From contig NZ_JABWRB020000001.1 of NCBI RefSeq assembly GCF_014268745.2, positions 186,001 to 250,000 on the forward strand: 64,000 nt of DNA, written 5' to 3'. The stretch comes from Pseudomonas zanjanensis (GTDB lineage Bacteria; Pseudomonadota; Gammaproteobacteria; Pseudomonadales; Pseudomonadaceae). Under the pieces are notes generated by a model, which ran no database searches, had not been told where the DNA came from, and worked only from the letters and a program-made list of their open reading frames with translations. Shown here piece after piece: positions 51,442 to 62,382 of the stretch (position 1 is its first letter; each line of letters opens with the position of its first letter). The position numbers and the translations under genes are program-made.

Positions 51442-52731
51442 TTACTGTTCGGCTGTCTTGTTCTGGCGCTTGTTGATCTCATCGATCAAGCGCTTGGCCA
51501 GGGCCGGGTAGTTTTCGTCGAAGTGGTGGCCGCCAGGCAGCTTGATGGCTTCCCCTACGGCGGTCTTGTCGGTGCAGCCGCTTTCGTCGGCTTCTTCGCC
51601 GCCGTAGATGCACACCACTTTGTCGGCTGGCAGCTTGGCCATTTCCGGGCCGGTGGCGGCTTCAGTGCCGGCGTTGCCGAGCCAGCCTTCGACTTCAATC
51701 TCGAAGCTGCCGGTGCGGGCGAAGGCCAGCAGGATGATCGCGTCGACCCGCTGTTGTTCGGTGGCCGGCAGGCGGTTGTAGATCGCCGGCAACACGTCGG
51801 CGCCGAAGGAGTAGCCGGTCAGGATGAAGCGCTTGGTGCCCCAGATCTGCCGGTAGTGTTGCATCAGCTCGGTCAGGTCCGCCGCGCTCTGCTCAGGGCT
51901 CTTGTGCTGCCAGTAGTAGCGCAGGGTGTCGATGCCGACCACTGGGTAGCCGATCTTGGCCATTTCATCGGCTACATCGCGGTCCAGGTCACGCCAGCCG
52001 CCGTCTCCGGAGAGGAACAGGGTCACGGTATCCCGCGCCTGGCTGGCAGGCACTTCCACCACCGGAATGCTCAGGCCGCCCTTGGCCTTGTCGGTGCCCA
52101 CCAGGATCTTGCGCAGCTCGTTGTTCAGCACTTGCGGCAGGTTGATGTCGTAGTCGCTGATGCTGGTTTCGGCGTTTTTTTGATCCCTGACGAAACCGGC
52201 GCTGGTGTCGTCGGGGTTGTCGTTCCAGGCCACCAGCCAATGACCATGGGCTGCGCTTTTAGGCAACAGGTGGGTGCAGCCGGGTTTTTCCAGGGCCAGG
52301 TCCACCGACACGGCCTTGGCCTTGTCGTCCTTCTGCTCGGCCAGCCAACGCCAGGCCAGCACGGCGCCAGGGCCGATGCCGCTGACCAATGTGGCCGGGC
52401 CTTGCAGTTCTCTCAGGCCGGCTTGCAGGGCACGGCCTTGCAGCATGCAGTCCTTGGGCAGGATCACCTGGACGATCTGCGCCGAGCCGCTACGGCTGAG
52501 GGTCGTCAATTGCGAGTCGCTGAGCTTCTGGTCCTCATTGACCGCCACCAGTACCCGAGCGAGCGCCTTGGCGCCGGGGGTGACCCGGGTCAGTGCTGCG
52601 CCATCGGCGGGCGCCAGTTGTTCAAGGGTGGGTTGTGGGGCCGGGCGGTTCCAGTACCAGTAACCGCCACCGAGAATCACCGCCAGCACCAGCAGGGCGG
52701 CCACTACGTATCGCCAGGAGCGTTGCATCAT
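51442..52731 (-). CDS. AcvB/VirJ-like periplasmic aminoacyl-phosphatidylglycerol hydrolase
   Basis: 429 aa. One N-terminal membrane segment (YVVAALLVLAVILGGGYWYW), then an alpha/beta-hydrolase with nucleophile elbow 'GYSFGADVLP' and C-terminal 'LPGGHHFDENY' His. Matches the P. aeruginosa PA0919 position and type, where it removes alanine from alanyl-phosphatidylglycerol made by the adjacent synthase. ATGA overlap with mprF. Confidence 0.85.
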   Translation of the reverse strand: MMQRSWRYVVAALLVLAVILGGGYWYWNRPAPQPTLEQLAPADGAALTRVTPGAKALARVLVAVNEDQKLSDSQLTTLSRSGSAQIVQVILPKDCMLQGRALQAGLRELQGPATLVSGIGPGAVLAWRWLAEQKDDKAKAVSVDLALEKPGCTHLLPKSAAHGHWLVAWNDNPDDTSAGFVRDQKNAETSISDYDINLPQVLNNELRKILVGTDKAKGGLSIPVVEVPASQARDTVTLFLSGDGGWRDLDRDVADEMAKIGYPVVGIDTLRYYWQHKSPEQSAADLTELMQHYRQIWGTKRFILTGYSFGADVLPAIYNRLPATEQQRVDAIILLAFARTGSFEIEVEGWLGNAGTEAATGPEMAKLPADKVVCIYGGEEADESGCTDKTAVGEAIKLPGGHHFDENYPALAKRLIDEINKRQNKTAEQ

Positions 52732-55373
52732 CAGCGTTTCACCAGTCCAGTCAGGCCGCCCGCAATCAGGGCGGCAGTATCGGCCAGCGCTACCAACGGA
52801 TCGAGTCCGGCGGGCACGGCCATGTAACGAGGTTCCCAGTCAGGCTGGAATTTGTCTTTGAAGCGGCGCAGCCCCTGGAAGTTATAGAGCTGCTCGCCAC
52901 GGCGGAACACCATTGAACCCAGGCGCTGGGTCAAGGGTGCGCCGCGCCGCGGTTGCAAGCCCGACAGCGGGACCATGCCGAGGCTGAAGCGGGCGTAGTC
53001 ATGGTTTTTATAATGCTGGATGAGGCCGACCATCATGAATTCCATGGTCAGTTTCGGCGCCTCGGGGTGGGCACGCATCAGGTCGAGGCTGGCCAGGTCG
53101 TGGCTGTGGGTTTCCAGCAGGTTGGCGAACGCCACCGGCCGGCCCTCGAAACGAATCACTGCGATGCGGAAATGCTTGAGGTAGTCGTCGCTGAAACGCC
53201 CCAGGGAGAAACCTTTTTCCCGCACGTTCTTGCCGGTCAGCCAGGCGTCGGAAATGACCTTGAGTTCGTCCATCGGCGCCTGGCCTGGCTCGTGGATCTC
53301 CAGCGACAGGCCATCACGGGTGCCGCGGTTCCAGGTGTAGCGCAAATCCTTCATCTCTTTGCCCTTGGCTTCGAGATCGAAACGCTTGAGGTCGACCCGT
53401 GCTTCCTCGCCCAGCTTGATGGCCGTCAGGCCGATGTCCATGTAGTAGGGCAGGTTTTCGGCGCGCACCTGATAGAACACGGGACGGGCATGGTGGATGT
53501 CGCACAGGTCGCGGAACTGCCAGATCATTTCGGCCCGCTGCTGGGTAGGGCCGATCGGGTCATACAACGCCACCAGGCTGCGACCACGGCGGGCATACAT
53601 CAGGAATGCCTCGTCGTTGGGGTGGAACAGCAGCGCCTTGTCACCGGTCAGGGCCAGGCCGCCGTCGGGTTGCGACGATGCCATGAGGACCGTTTTGGCC
53701 CGTTCCAGTTCTCCTGCCGTCGGCAAATGGATCACCGGCCGTGCCGTGCGCAGCAGCCAGGTGAGCGACACCACCACCAACAGCACGGCCGCCCCCAAGA
53801 GGGAGCGCAAGCCGCGAGGGGCGTCGGCATCGAGGGTAAACTGCCACCAAAGTTGATGGCTGTAGGGCACGTCCTGGTAGGCAAAAAGCAACAACCAGAT
53901 CGACGCGCCGAGGACGCAGAGGCTGGCGATCAGGAACAGCGGGGAGAAGGGCAATTCGGTCAGGCGGCTTGGACGATAAAAGGAGCGCCGGAATACAGCC
54001 AGCAAGGCCGCCGTCAGCGTCAGCAGCGTGGCTTCTTCCCAATCGAAGCCCTTGAGCAGCGAGAGCAGGGCGCCCACCAGCAGCAAAACCGTGGTCAGCA
54101 TCCAGGCGGCCGACAGGCGACGGCGCAGGCCTTGGGCGAGCAGCAGGCACAACACGCCCACCAGGCTGGCACCGAAGTGCGAAGCGTCCACCAGCCGATG
54201 GGGAATCAGGAAACCGATGTGCTCCAGGCGGGTGTCGATTTCCGGTGTCACGCCGGAAAACAGCAGCACCACACCGGAGAGAAACACCAGTACCGCCAGG
54301 ATCGGCGCGGCAAGCCCCGAGGCTGCCCGCAGGGTCTGGCGCGTCTGGAACAGCCGTTGTGCCTCATTGATCAGCAGTAACACGCAGGCCACCAGCATTG
54401 GCAGCAGCACGTAGATCAAGCGGTACAGCAACAGCGCCGCGGCTAAGGGGGCGGCGCCGAGTTTGTCGGCAAACGCGGCCAGCAGGATCGCCTCGAATAC
54501 CCCGACTCCGCCCGGCACATGGCTGAGCACCCCGGCGGCCAACGCCAGCAAGTACACCAGCAGGAAGGCGCCGAACGGCGGTGCCTCGGGCAGCAACAGA
54601 TACAACACCGTGGCGGCCGCGGCCACATCCAGCGCGGTAATCACCAGTTGCAGGAAGGTCAGGCGCCGGCCCGGCAGGCGCAGGGTGCGACGCCCGGCCT
54701 TTACCAGAAGGCTGTCCCTATGGGGCTGCTCTGGCAGGCGCCGACGGTAAATACCGATGGCCAAGGCGCTGGTGAGCAGCAGCACCGCCACGGAAATCGC
54801 CCCAAGCAACGCGGCAGGTAAATGCAGCGCGGCAGACGCGGCGGGCAGGTTGCTGAGTGTTGCCAGGGCGGCCAACGGCGGCAACGCACAGCCCAAGGAC
54901 AGGCTGGCGAACAGCGTCATGTGGGCGACATCCGATGCCCCGAGGCCATGACGCGCATATAGGCGGTAGCGAACCGAGCCGCCCGACAGCAGCGACAGGC
55001 CAATGGCGTTGCCAATGGCGAACGCCGTGAACCCGCCGAGGATCATGGTTTGCGGTGGCAGCGTCACACCGGCATAGCGGCTGGCGGACCATTCGTAGCC
55101 CAGGAGAAGGATGAAGCCGACGACCGTGGCGGCGATCGCGCCGAGCAGGGCAGGCCGGGGCACTTCCAGAATCGAGTCGTGCAGGGCGTAGAGATCGAGC
55201 TCGCTCAGCAAGTGGCGGCAGGCAATCAATGCAATCGCAAATAGCAGCAGCGTGACGGCGAGACCGATGGGCTGGCGGTACTGACTGATCCGATCCAGCC
55301 AGCGCAGTCGCTCGGCCTTGATCGGTTGTGTCGCAGTAACGGAGTCTTGCGGGTCAGACGAGTGGGCGCGCAT
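52731..55373 (-). CDS. mprF: MprF-type aminoacyl-phosphatidylglycerol synthase/flippase
   Basis: 880 aa. N-terminal half with about 14 membrane helices (flippase); C-terminal cytosolic DUF2156 transferase using aminoacyl-tRNA ('RGRSLVALYDPIGPTQQRAEMIWQFRDLCD', 'FRRGEQLYNFQGLRRFKDKFQPDWEPRYMAVP'). In pseudomonads the product is usually alanyl-phosphatidylglycerol, giving resistance to cationic peptides. Start at ATG 55373. The hydrolase gene is coupled downstream. Confidence 0.94.
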   Translation of the reverse strand: MRAHSSDPQDSVTATQPIKAERLRWLDRISQYRQPIGLAVTLLLFAIALIACRHLLSELDLYALHDSILEVPRPALLGAIAATVVGFILLLGYEWSASRYAGVTLPPQTMILGGFTAFAIGNAIGLSLLSGGSVRYRLYARHGLGASDVAHMTLFASLSLGCALPPLAALATLSNLPAASAALHLPAALLGAISVAVLLLTSALAIGIYRRRLPEQPHRDSLLVKAGRRTLRLPGRRLTFLQLVITALDVAAAATVLYLLLPEAPPFGAFLLVYLLALAAGVLSHVPGGVGVFEAILLAAFADKLGAAPLAAALLLYRLIYVLLPMLVACVLLLINEAQRLFQTRQTLRAASGLAAPILAVLVFLSGVVLLFSGVTPEIDTRLEHIGFLIPHRLVDASHFGASLVGVLCLLLAQGLRRRLSAAWMLTTVLLLVGALLSLLKGFDWEEATLLTLTAALLAVFRRSFYRPSRLTELPFSPLFLIASLCVLGASIWLLLFAYQDVPYSHQLWWQFTLDADAPRGLRSLLGAAVLLVVVSLTWLLRTARPVIHLPTAGELERAKTVLMASSQPDGGLALTGDKALLFHPNDEAFLMYARRGRSLVALYDPIGPTQQRAEMIWQFRDLCDIHHARPVFYQVRAENLPYYMDIGLTAIKLGEEARVDLKRFDLEAKGKEMKDLRYTWNRGTRDGLSLEIHEPGQAPMDELKVISDAWLTGKNVREKGFSLGRFSDDYLKHFRIAVIRFEGRPVAFANLLETHSHDLASLDLMRAHPEAPKLTMEFMMVGLIQHYKNHDYARFSLGMVPLSGLQPRRGAPLTQRLGSMVFRRGEQLYNFQGLRRFKDKFQPDWEPRYMAVPAGLDPLVALADTAALIAGGLTGLVKR

Positions 55374-55484
55374 CAATCACCTCTTGAGCTATGCGCGACA
55401 GGATGGGGGTAACCAGCGAAGTTACCAATCCCTGCGGTAGAAAATAATTACAAAATATTTGTAATGAAGCCTTTTTTCATCAGG

Positions 55485-55520
55485 CACAAAAAAGGCCACT
55501 CTTTCGAGCAGCCTTTCTTG
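55485..55520 (-). terminator. Terminator of tRNA-fMet copy 1
   Basis: AAAGGC/GCCTTT stem with loop tgctcgaaagagtg, T run on the minus strand. Confidence 0.75.
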
Positions 55521-55525
55521 ATATT

Positions 55526-55602
<77 letters not shown>

Positions 55603-55793
55603 TCTGTGTGGCGGCATTCTACAGGCGAACGCCCGGGTGTCAACCGTTAAAAGGCGAAGGGGCGAAATAAACCACTGATCCGTCCCTTGCCTGGCTAAAT
55701 GCTCGGAATCTAAAGAAAATTGTCCTACAACCTGGGGCGCGTGGGGGGTCGTAGGCGGCGTCTCTCTGATCGAGTGGTCAAAAAACGAGCAGG

Positions 55794-55830
55794 CACAAAA
55801 AAGGCCACTCTTTCGAGTAGCCTTTTTTGA
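55794..55830 (-). terminator. Terminator of tRNA-fMet copy 2
   Basis: Same hairpin as copy 1 with one or two base changes (AAAAGGCTACTCGAAAGAGTGGCCTTTTTT region). Confidence 0.75.
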
Positions 55831-55834
55831 TGTT

Positions 55835-55911
<77 letters not shown>

Positions 55912-56127
55912 TCTGTGTGGCGGCATTCTACAGAGGATCGAGCAGCTGTCAAGCCTGGTGTTCAAAAAAACTGTTCCGCTTCAAGCGCTTAGCCTTGTAA
56001 AAGGCATTGTGACAACGCTGTGACGCAGGCCTGGCAAGGGTTGGCGCTCTATTGGGCGGTTCATTGCGATTGAAGAAGTAAATTTGTGTAGGCGTTTTCG
56101 GGCCTCAACGAAGGATCTTTCAAACTA

Positions 56128-56143
56128 CTGGTGCTATATACAG
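56128..56143 (+). promoter_or_regulatory. LexA (SOS) box of dinB
   Basis: CTG-GTGCTATATA-CAG, 50 bases before the dinB start. Confidence 0.85.
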
Positions 56144-56192
56144 GTGCCGGTGCGATACTGGTGGCCCGATTCGTCGCACACCCTGTTCCGCT

Positions 56193-57254
56193 ATGACGCA
56201 ACGTAAAATCATCCATGTCGACTGTGACTGTTTTTATGCCGCTATCGAGATGCGCGATGATCCGCGGCTGGCCGGCAAGCCCTTGGCTGTGGGTGGCTCG
56301 GCGGATCGGCGGGGTGTGATTGCCACCTGCAACTACGAAGCGCGGGCCTACGGCGTGCGCTCGGCCATGTCTTCCGGCCACGCCTTGAAGCTCTGTCCGG
56401 ACCTCACCATCGTCAAGCCGCGGATGGAGGCCTATCGGGAAGCGTCGAAGGAAATCCATACGATTTTCAGCGATTACACTGACCTGATCGAGCCGCTGTC
56501 CCTGGACGAGGCCTACCTGGACGTCTCCGCCAGCGCCCATTTCGGCGGCAGCGCCACCCGCATCGCCCAGGACATTCGCCGGCGTGTATCCAATCAATTG
56601 CACATCACTGTGTCCGCCGGCGTCGCGCCGAACAAGTTCCTGGCCAAGATCGCCAGTGACTGGAAAAAGCCCAACGGGTTGTTTGTCATCACCCCGGATC
56701 AGGTCGAGGATTTTGTCTCGGCCCTGCCGGTCAGCAAGCTCCACGGCGTTGGCAAGGTCACTGCCGATAAGCTGAACCGGCTCGGCATCAACGATTGCCT
56801 GCAGTTGCGTGAATGGGACAAGTTGGCACTGGTGCGCGAATTCGGCAGTTTCGGTGAGCGGCTCTGGAGCCTGGCCCGTGGGATCGATGAGCGTCTGGTG
56901 CACAACGACAGCCGGCGGCAGTCCATCAGCGTGGAGAATACCTACGATGTCGACTTGCCCGACCTGGTGAGCTGCCTCGACAAACTGCCGGAGCTGATGG
57001 AAACCCTCAGGGGGCGCATGGCCCGGATCGACAGCAGTTATCGACCGGGCAAGCCGTTCGTCAAAGTGAAGTTCCACGACTTCACCCAGACCACGCTGGA
57101 GCAGGCCGGGGCAGGGCGTGACTTGGGCAGTTACCAGTTGTTGTTGACCCAGGCGTTCAACCGGGGCGGCAAGCCGGTGCGGTTATTGGGGATCGGGGTG
57201 CGGCTGGAAGACTTGCGGGGTGGGTTTGAGCAGTTGGAGTTGTTTGAGCGGTGA
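56193..57254 (+). CDS. dinB: DNA polymerase IV (DinB)
   Basis: 353 aa. Y-family translesion polymerase: 'HVDCDCFYAAIEMRDDP' with the first catalytic Asp, 'SLDEAYLDVS' with the Asp-Glu pair (~residues 103-104), and a C-terminal little finger. No clamp-binding defect is evident (tail 'GFEQLELF'). SOS-regulated through the box upstream. Confidence 0.96.
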   Translation: MTQRKIIHVDCDCFYAAIEMRDDPRLAGKPLAVGGSADRRGVIATCNYEARAYGVRSAMSSGHALKLCPDLTIVKPRMEAYREASKEIHTIFSDYTDLIEPLSLDEAYLDVSASAHFGGSATRIAQDIRRRVSNQLHITVSAGVAPNKFLAKIASDWKKPNGLFVITPDQVEDFVSALPVSKLHGVGKVTADKLNRLGINDCLQLREWDKLALVREFGSFGERLWSLARGIDERLVHNDSRRQSISVENTYDVDLPDLVSCLDKLPELMETLRGRMARIDSSYRPGKPFVKVKFHDFTQTTLEQAGAGRDLGSYQLLLTQAFNRGGKPVRLLGIGVRLEDLRGGFEQLELFER

Positions 57255-57293
57255 GGCTGTCGCTTGGCTGATGAAGGCCATGCCTTTTGCTCT

Positions 57294-57424
57294 TGTGGCG
57301 AGGGAGCTTGCTCCCGCTGGGCCGCGTAGCGGACCCAAAACTGCTACTCAACGTATCTGACATACCGAGGTGGCAGGTTTCAGGGCTGCTGCGCAGCCCA
57401 GCGGGAGCAAGCTCCCTCGCCACA
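57294..57424. repeat. REPIN, 'gtggcgagggagc' type, long loop
   Basis: Arms gtggcgagggagcttgctcc / ggagcaagctccctcgccac around a ~85-bp loop with gctgggc/gcccagc. Confidence 0.85.
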
Positions 57425-57451
57425 AGAGAGATTGCCCCATCCAGACTGGGC

Positions 57452-58405
57452 TCAGTGAGCGCCCGGATCCGCCACCAATCGTCCGCCATCCTTGGTCAAG
57501 GCTTTCATGAACTCGGTCTGCAGCTCCGGATCGTTGCGCGTCAGTTCGATCAGGCTCTGTTCCAGTTCACTGGCTTCCTCTTCAAGTCCCAGCTCCGACA
57601 GGCGCCTGACCCGATGGACCCACTGGCTCACCTCGTCGTCTTCCAAGTCGTCGTAGATCAGCGCGTGGGCTTCCACCAGCTTGCTACGCAAGGTGCTGCT
57701 GATGCTCAGGGATGAGTCGGTGTGAACCTCGTCCTGGGCATCCGTCACGCTGATCTGCAATTTGCCGAACTGGCTCAGGTCCTGTTCGGCGAACGGGCTT
57801 TCCAGCAGGTTCAAGCGCAGCACGCCGTTACGGTCGGTGCTCAGTTCGAAGGTCTGCCGGGCGGCCTTGACCTCCACCGGGCGTTCGCTCCAGGGCAGGC
57901 TCGAGTGTTCCGTGCGCTTGTCGCGCTGGACTTCGTCGATGCCCGCCAGGTTCTGCTGGGCGCGGCCATGGGAAGGGACGTTCATGAACGGGTTGAGCCC
58001 GGCGAAACCGTAGCTGATCCAGTCACGGGTCGCCGTGTCCGGCAGGTTGCCGAGGGCGAACACATTGACCACGTTCGCACCGACACCGGCCACGACGGCC
58101 ACCGCGCCCAGGGGGATCTCGTAGATTTCCCGCCAGGGTTGGTACGGCGTGTAGCGATCATAATGGCGGGTGACCTCGAACTCAGTGACTTCGAAGGTCT
58201 TCTGCTCATTGATGCGCACCCGACGCTGCGGCAGGTCGAGCACCTTGGGTTCGCCCACGTCGATCTGCAGGCTGTGGTCGAGCAATTTGCGCTCGACCCG
58301 CTTTTCGTGCTCGCTGCGTTGCGACATTTGGTTGGCACAGCCGCTGACCAGCAGGGCGCCGCACAGGGCGGCGCCACCGAGGCCTAAGGTGTTTCGCTTG
58401 AACAT
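57452..58405 (-). CDS. Outer-membrane lipoprotein (PA0957-like)
   Basis: 317 aa. Lipoprotein signal with lipobox 'LVSGC' (Cys23); +2 residue Ala suggests outer-membrane sorting. One hydrophobic patch ('GAVAVVAGVGANVVNVFAL') may be a membrane hairpin. No enzyme motif. Follows proS by 17 bases on the same strand, the arrangement of PA0957 beside proS. Function unknown. Confidence 0.82.
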   Translation of the reverse strand: MFKRNTLGLGGAALCGALLVSGCANQMSQRSEHEKRVERKLLDHSLQIDVGEPKVLDLPQRRVRINEQKTFEVTEFEVTRHYDRYTPYQPWREIYEIPLGAVAVVAGVGANVVNVFALGNLPDTATRDWISYGFAGLNPFMNVPSHGRAQQNLAGIDEVQRDKRTEHSSLPWSERPVEVKAARQTFELSTDRNGVLRLNLLESPFAEQDLSQFGKLQISVTDAQDEVHTDSSLSISSTLRSKLVEAHALIYDDLEDDEVSQWVHRVRRLSELGLEEEASELEQSLIELTRNDPELQTEFMKALTKDGGRLVADPGAH

Positions 58406-58422
58406 GACGTCTCTATCTGGTG

Positions 58423-60138
58423 TCAGCGGCGGATACGGGCCTGGAGGAACGACAACACGTCGGCGACCGGCAGCGCTTGCGGCTCGGCCTCGGTGCGGCT
58501 CTTGTATTCCAGGTTGCCTTCGGCCAGGCCACGGTCACTGACGACGATCCGATGAGGGATGCCAATCAGTTCCATGTCCGCGAACTTGATGCCGGGGCTG
58601 GTTTTCTTGTCGCGGTCGTCCAGCAGCACTTCGAAGCCGGCGGCCGTCAGTTCGGCGTAGAGCTTGTCGGTGGCTTCGCGCACCAGGTCGGTTTCGTAGC
58701 GCAGTGGCACCAGGGCCACCTGGAATGGCGCCAACGTGTCGCTCCAGATGATGCCTTTCTCGTCGTTGTTCTGCTCGATGGCGGCGGCCACCACGCGGGA
58801 AACGCCGATGCCGTAGCAGCCCATTTGCAGGGTGACCGGCTTGCCGTTCTCGCCCAGCACTTCGCATTTCATCGCCTTGCTGTACTTGTCGCCCAGCTGG
58901 AAGATGTGGCCGACTTCGATGCCGCGCTTGATTTCCAGGGTGCCCTTGCCGTCCGGGCTTGGATCGCCGGCCACGACGTTGCGCAGGTCCGCGACGGTTG
59001 GAACCGGGAGGTCGCGTTCCCAGTTCACGCCGAAGTAGTGCTTGTCATCAATGTTCGCGCCGATGGCGAAGTCGCTCATCAACTCCACCGAACGGTCGAT
59101 GATGATCGGCAGTGGCAGGTTCAACGGGCCGAGGGAGCCGGCACCGGCGCCGATGGCGTCGCGCAGATCGGCGTCGGTGGCCATGACCAGCGGACTGGCG
59201 ACGCCTGGCTGGTTGGCGGCCTTGATTTCATTCAGCTCGTGGTCGCCACGGACGATCAGGGCAATCAACTTGCCGGCTTCTTCCGCCCGTACGATCAGAG
59301 TCTTGATGGTGCGCTCGATCGGCAGGTCGTAGCCTTCCACCAACTGGGCAATGGTCTTGGCGTTCGGCGTGTCCACCAGGCGCAACGCTTCAGTTGGCGC
59401 GGCGCGGGAGGTTTCCCGTGGCACGGCTTCGGCTTTCTCGATGTTGGCGGCGTAGTCGGAGCCGTTGCTGAAGACGATGTCGTCTTCGCCGGACTCGGCC
59501 AGCACGTGGAATTCGTGGGAACCGGCACCGCCGATGGAACCGTTGTCGGCTTCAACCGGGCGGAATTTCAGGCCCAGGCGGGTGAAGATGTTGCAGTACG
59601 CCTGGTGCATGCGGTCATAGGTGACCTGCAGCGAGGCCAGGTCGGCGTGGAAGGAATAGGAATCCTTCATGATGAATTCGCGACCGCGCATCAGGCCGAA
59701 GCGTGGACGGATCTCGTCACGGAACTTGGTCTGGATCTGATACAGGTTGATCGGCAGCTGCTTGTAGCTGCTCAACTCGTTGCGCATCAGGTCGGTGATC
59801 ACTTCTTCGTGGGTCGGGCCTGCACAGAAGTCGCGACCGTGGCGGTCTTTGATGCGCAGCAGCTCAGGGCCGTATTCTTCCCAACGCCCCGATTCCTGCC
59901 ACAGCTCGGCCGGCTGGGTGCTCGGCATCAACACTTCCAGGGAGCCGGCGGCGTCCATCTCTTCGCGAACGATCGCTTCCACCTTGCGCATGACCCGCAG
60001 GCCCATCGGCAGCCAGGTGTACAGGCCCGAGGCGAGTTTGCGGATCATGCCGGCACGCAGCATCAATTGATGGCTGATCACGACGGCATCGGAAGGCGTT
60101 TCTTTTTGTGTGGCGAGCAAAAATTGACTGGTGCGCAT
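58423..60138 (-). CDS. proS: Prolyl-tRNA synthetase
   Basis: 571 aa, bacterial-type class II enzyme with an editing insertion (~residues 230-395). Motif 2 region '[21 protein letters not shown]', motif 3 '[18 protein letters not shown]'. Start [18 protein letters not shown]. Confidence 0.97.
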   Translation of the reverse strand: MRTSQFLLATQKETPSDAVVISHQLMLRAGMIRKLASGLYTWLPMGLRVMRKVEAIVREEMDAAGSLEVLMPSTQPAELWQESGRWEEYGPELLRIKDRHGRDFCAGPTHEEVITDLMRNELSSYKQLPINLYQIQTKFRDEIRPRFGLMRGREFIMKDSYSFHADLASLQVTYDRMHQAYCNIFTRLGLKFRPVEADNGSIGGAGSHEFHVLAESGEDDIVFSNGSDYAANIEKAEAVPRETSRAAPTEALRLVDTPNAKTIAQLVEGYDLPIERTIKTLIVRAEEAGKLIALIVRGDHELNEIKAANQPGVASPLVMATDADLRDAIGAGAGSLGPLNLPLPIIIDRSVELMSDFAIGANIDDKHYFGVNWERDLPVPTVADLRNVVAGDPSPDGKGTLEIKRGIEVGHIFQLGDKYSKAMKCEVLGENGKPVTLQMGCYGIGVSRVVAAAIEQNNDEKGIIWSDTLAPFQVALVPLRYETDLVREATDKLYAELTAAGFEVLLDDRDKKTSPGIKFADMELIGIPHRIVVSDRGLAEGNLEYKSRTEAEPQALPVADVLSFLQARIRR

Positions 60139-60267
60139 GGTTGGCCGTTGTCGGTTGCTGATGACGAGAAGTGACGGAGCATTGTACGGGCGAGATGCCC
60201 TGGCGTACAGGCGCGTGGCCGGTCGCCAGGTGCGGACACCGGTTTTCCCGGTGTTTTCTGAAGTTTC

Positions 60268-61827
60268 CTACGACTCTTCCGCGGGGCGGGTGGGCGCCGG
60301 TTCCTCGGCGGGTGCCGAGTCCTGGCGACGGTTCTCCTGGAACCAGTGCAAGGCGATCAGCAACAGGGTCGGCACGCCCAGCAGGGCGGTGATCAGGAAG
60401 AAATTGTGGTAGCCGAACTTTTCCACCATCACCCCTGAATAGCCACCGATCAAACGCGGCAGCAACAGCATGATCGAGCTGAGCAAGGCGTATTGGGTGG
60501 CGGAGAATTTCAGGTTGGTCAGGCTCGACAGGTAGGCGACGAACGCCGAAGTGGCCAGGCCGGAGCTGAAGTTGTCCAGGGAAATGGTGACAATCAACAT
60601 CTGCAGGTTGGCGCCCATGTCGGTGAGCATCAGGAAGAGGATGTTGGTGGCGGCCGAGGCGACACCGCCGATGAACAGGATGGGCAGGATTCCAAAACGC
60701 ACGATCAACAGGCCGCCCATGCCGGCGCCGACGAGAGTCATGATCAGCCCGAAAATCTTGCTGACGCTGGCGATCTGGTCCTTGGTGAACCCCTGGTCGA
60801 TGTAGAACACATTGGCCATGACGCCCATGACCGTGTCGGACATCCGGTAGGTTGCGATCAATCCGAGCAGCAGCAGGGCCTGCCAGCGATAACGCAGGAT
60901 GAAATCGTTGATCGGCGTCAGCACTGGCGCCAGTCCGCGCCGGCCCATGGCCGACAGGCACAGGGCGGTCAAGAGGGTATAGAGGATGGCCCGCAGGAAG
61001 GCGCGGTCTTCGAGCAGCAGGTCGAGCAGGCTGACGCCCTCGAACAGCACGCTGGCGAAGTCGGTGTTGAAGAGTTGGGTGAACATCGCCGGGACGGAGA
61101 CCAGCAGCACGATCAGTACGAATACCGACGCCAACTGATGGACAAACGTGTAGCGCCCGGCCTGCAACTGGGTGCGCAGCGGTACCGGTGGCTCGCGCAT
61201 GAACAGGGACGTGAGGAGCGCCGGGACCATCAGCACGCCGAACAACAGGTAGGTGCCGGCCCAGGCCGAGTGTTTGTAGCTGAAACCGGTGGAGCCAAAG
61301 CCTTCGGCGAAGAACAGGGCGCCGGCGGTGGCCAGCAGCGCGGCGATGCGGTAGCCGGACATGTAGCTGGCGGCGAGGGCGGCCTGGCGGGTGTCGTCGG
61401 CGATCTCCAGGCGGTAGGCGTCGACGGCGATGTCCTGCGTCGCAGACGCGAAGGCCACGATCACGGCGATGGCGATCAACCAGGATAGGTGTTTCTGTGG
61501 GTCGCAGAAGCCCATGCCGATCAGGCCGAGAATGACCAGCGCCTGGGAGAGCACCAGCCATGAACGACGGCGCCCCAGTTTGCCGAGCAGCGGCAGGCGC
61601 CATTGGTCGAGCAGCGGCGACCAGACCCATTTAAAGGCATACGCCAGGCCGATCAGGCTCGCGTAGCCAATGGTTTCGCGGGCCACGCCGGCTTCGCGCA
61701 ACCAGACTGAAAGCGTGGAAAACACCAGCATGTATGGCAAGCCGGCGGCGAAGCCAAGCAGCAACAGCACGAGCGTCGAGGGACTGGCATAGGCGGCGAG
61801 GGCGGCGCGCCAGGTTTTACGGGGCAT
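60268..61827 (-). CDS. ampG: Muropeptide permease AmpG
   Basis: 519 aa, MFS fold with 12-14 helices. 'LLLLGFAAGLPYMLVFSTLSVWLREAG' and 'SATQDIAVDAYRLE' are AmpG hallmarks. Imports GlcNAc-anhMurNAc peptides for cell-wall recycling and signals AmpC induction. Pseudomonads have a second, similar gene (ampP), so the exact paralogue is not certain. Confidence 0.85.
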   Translation of the reverse strand: MPRKTWRAALAAYASPSTLVLLLLGFAAGLPYMLVFSTLSVWLREAGVARETIGYASLIGLAYAFKWVWSPLLDQWRLPLLGKLGRRRSWLVLSQALVILGLIGMGFCDPQKHLSWLIAIAVIVAFASATQDIAVDAYRLEIADDTRQAALAASYMSGYRIAALLATAGALFFAEGFGSTGFSYKHSAWAGTYLLFGVLMVPALLTSLFMREPPVPLRTQLQAGRYTFVHQLASVFVLIVLLVSVPAMFTQLFNTDFASVLFEGVSLLDLLLEDRAFLRAILYTLLTALCLSAMGRRGLAPVLTPINDFILRYRWQALLLLGLIATYRMSDTVMGVMANVFYIDQGFTKDQIASVSKIFGLIMTLVGAGMGGLLIVRFGILPILFIGGVASAATNILFLMLTDMGANLQMLIVTISLDNFSSGLATSAFVAYLSSLTNLKFSATQYALLSSIMLLLPRLIGGYSGVMVEKFGYHNFFLITALLGVPTLLLIALHWFQENRRQDSAPAEEPAPTRPAEES

Positions 61828-61871
61828 GGGCTGGAGTCTGCCTCAAAAATTGCGAAAACAAAGCGCGCACT

Positions 61872-62225
61872 CTAACCGCTGTGCTCTACCGGGCGCCAGC
61901 CATGGCGCTGAATATCAACACGATTGTTCAGGATACTGATTCCTTCCATGCGCAGGCGTGCGCGCTGTTCATCCCCCGAGGCGCTGCCCACCGGCAGGCT
62001 GATCCGACCACCGGCCGCCAATACCCGATGCCAAGGCAGCTTGGTGTCGTTCGGCAATTGGCTGAGGGTTCTTCCAACCCAGCGCGCCGCGCGGCCCAGG
62101 CCGGCCATCTCGGCAAGTTGGCCATAGGTGACGACCTTGCCCGTCGGGACCTGTGCCAGGGTCAGATAAAGGGTGGTGCGGCGGATCTGGGCGGCGTTCT
62201 CGGTGCTCGCTGGGGTGTCAGTCAC
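61872..62225 (-). CDS. Alkyltransferase-like protein (ATL)
   Basis: 117 aa, MGMT-type DNA-binding domain ('VPTGKVVTYGQLAEMAGLGRAARWVGRTL'). The active-site PCHR of methyltransferases is PWHR here (Trp65 for Cys), so it cannot accept alkyl groups and should flag O6-alkylguanine for nucleotide excision repair, as known for E. coli Atl (YbaZ). Confidence 0.9.
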   Translation of the reverse strand: MTDTPASTENAAQIRRTTLYLTLAQVPTGKVVTYGQLAEMAGLGRAARWVGRTLSQLPNDTKLPWHRVLAAGGRISLPVGSASGDEQRARLRMEGISILNNRVDIQRHGWRPVEHSG

Positions 62226-62382
62226 GTAGGGGTTCCTGAGGTGGGTGTCCGTCTGTAGATTAATTCCTACAGGACTGGTTGAGAAATGAACTCATCAGTC
62301 CTACACAGGTCAGTCCTTGCTGAGGTGTCATCCTGGGGGATAATGCCGCCTTTTCACCGCAAACTTGAGCCCTTTATCGCTT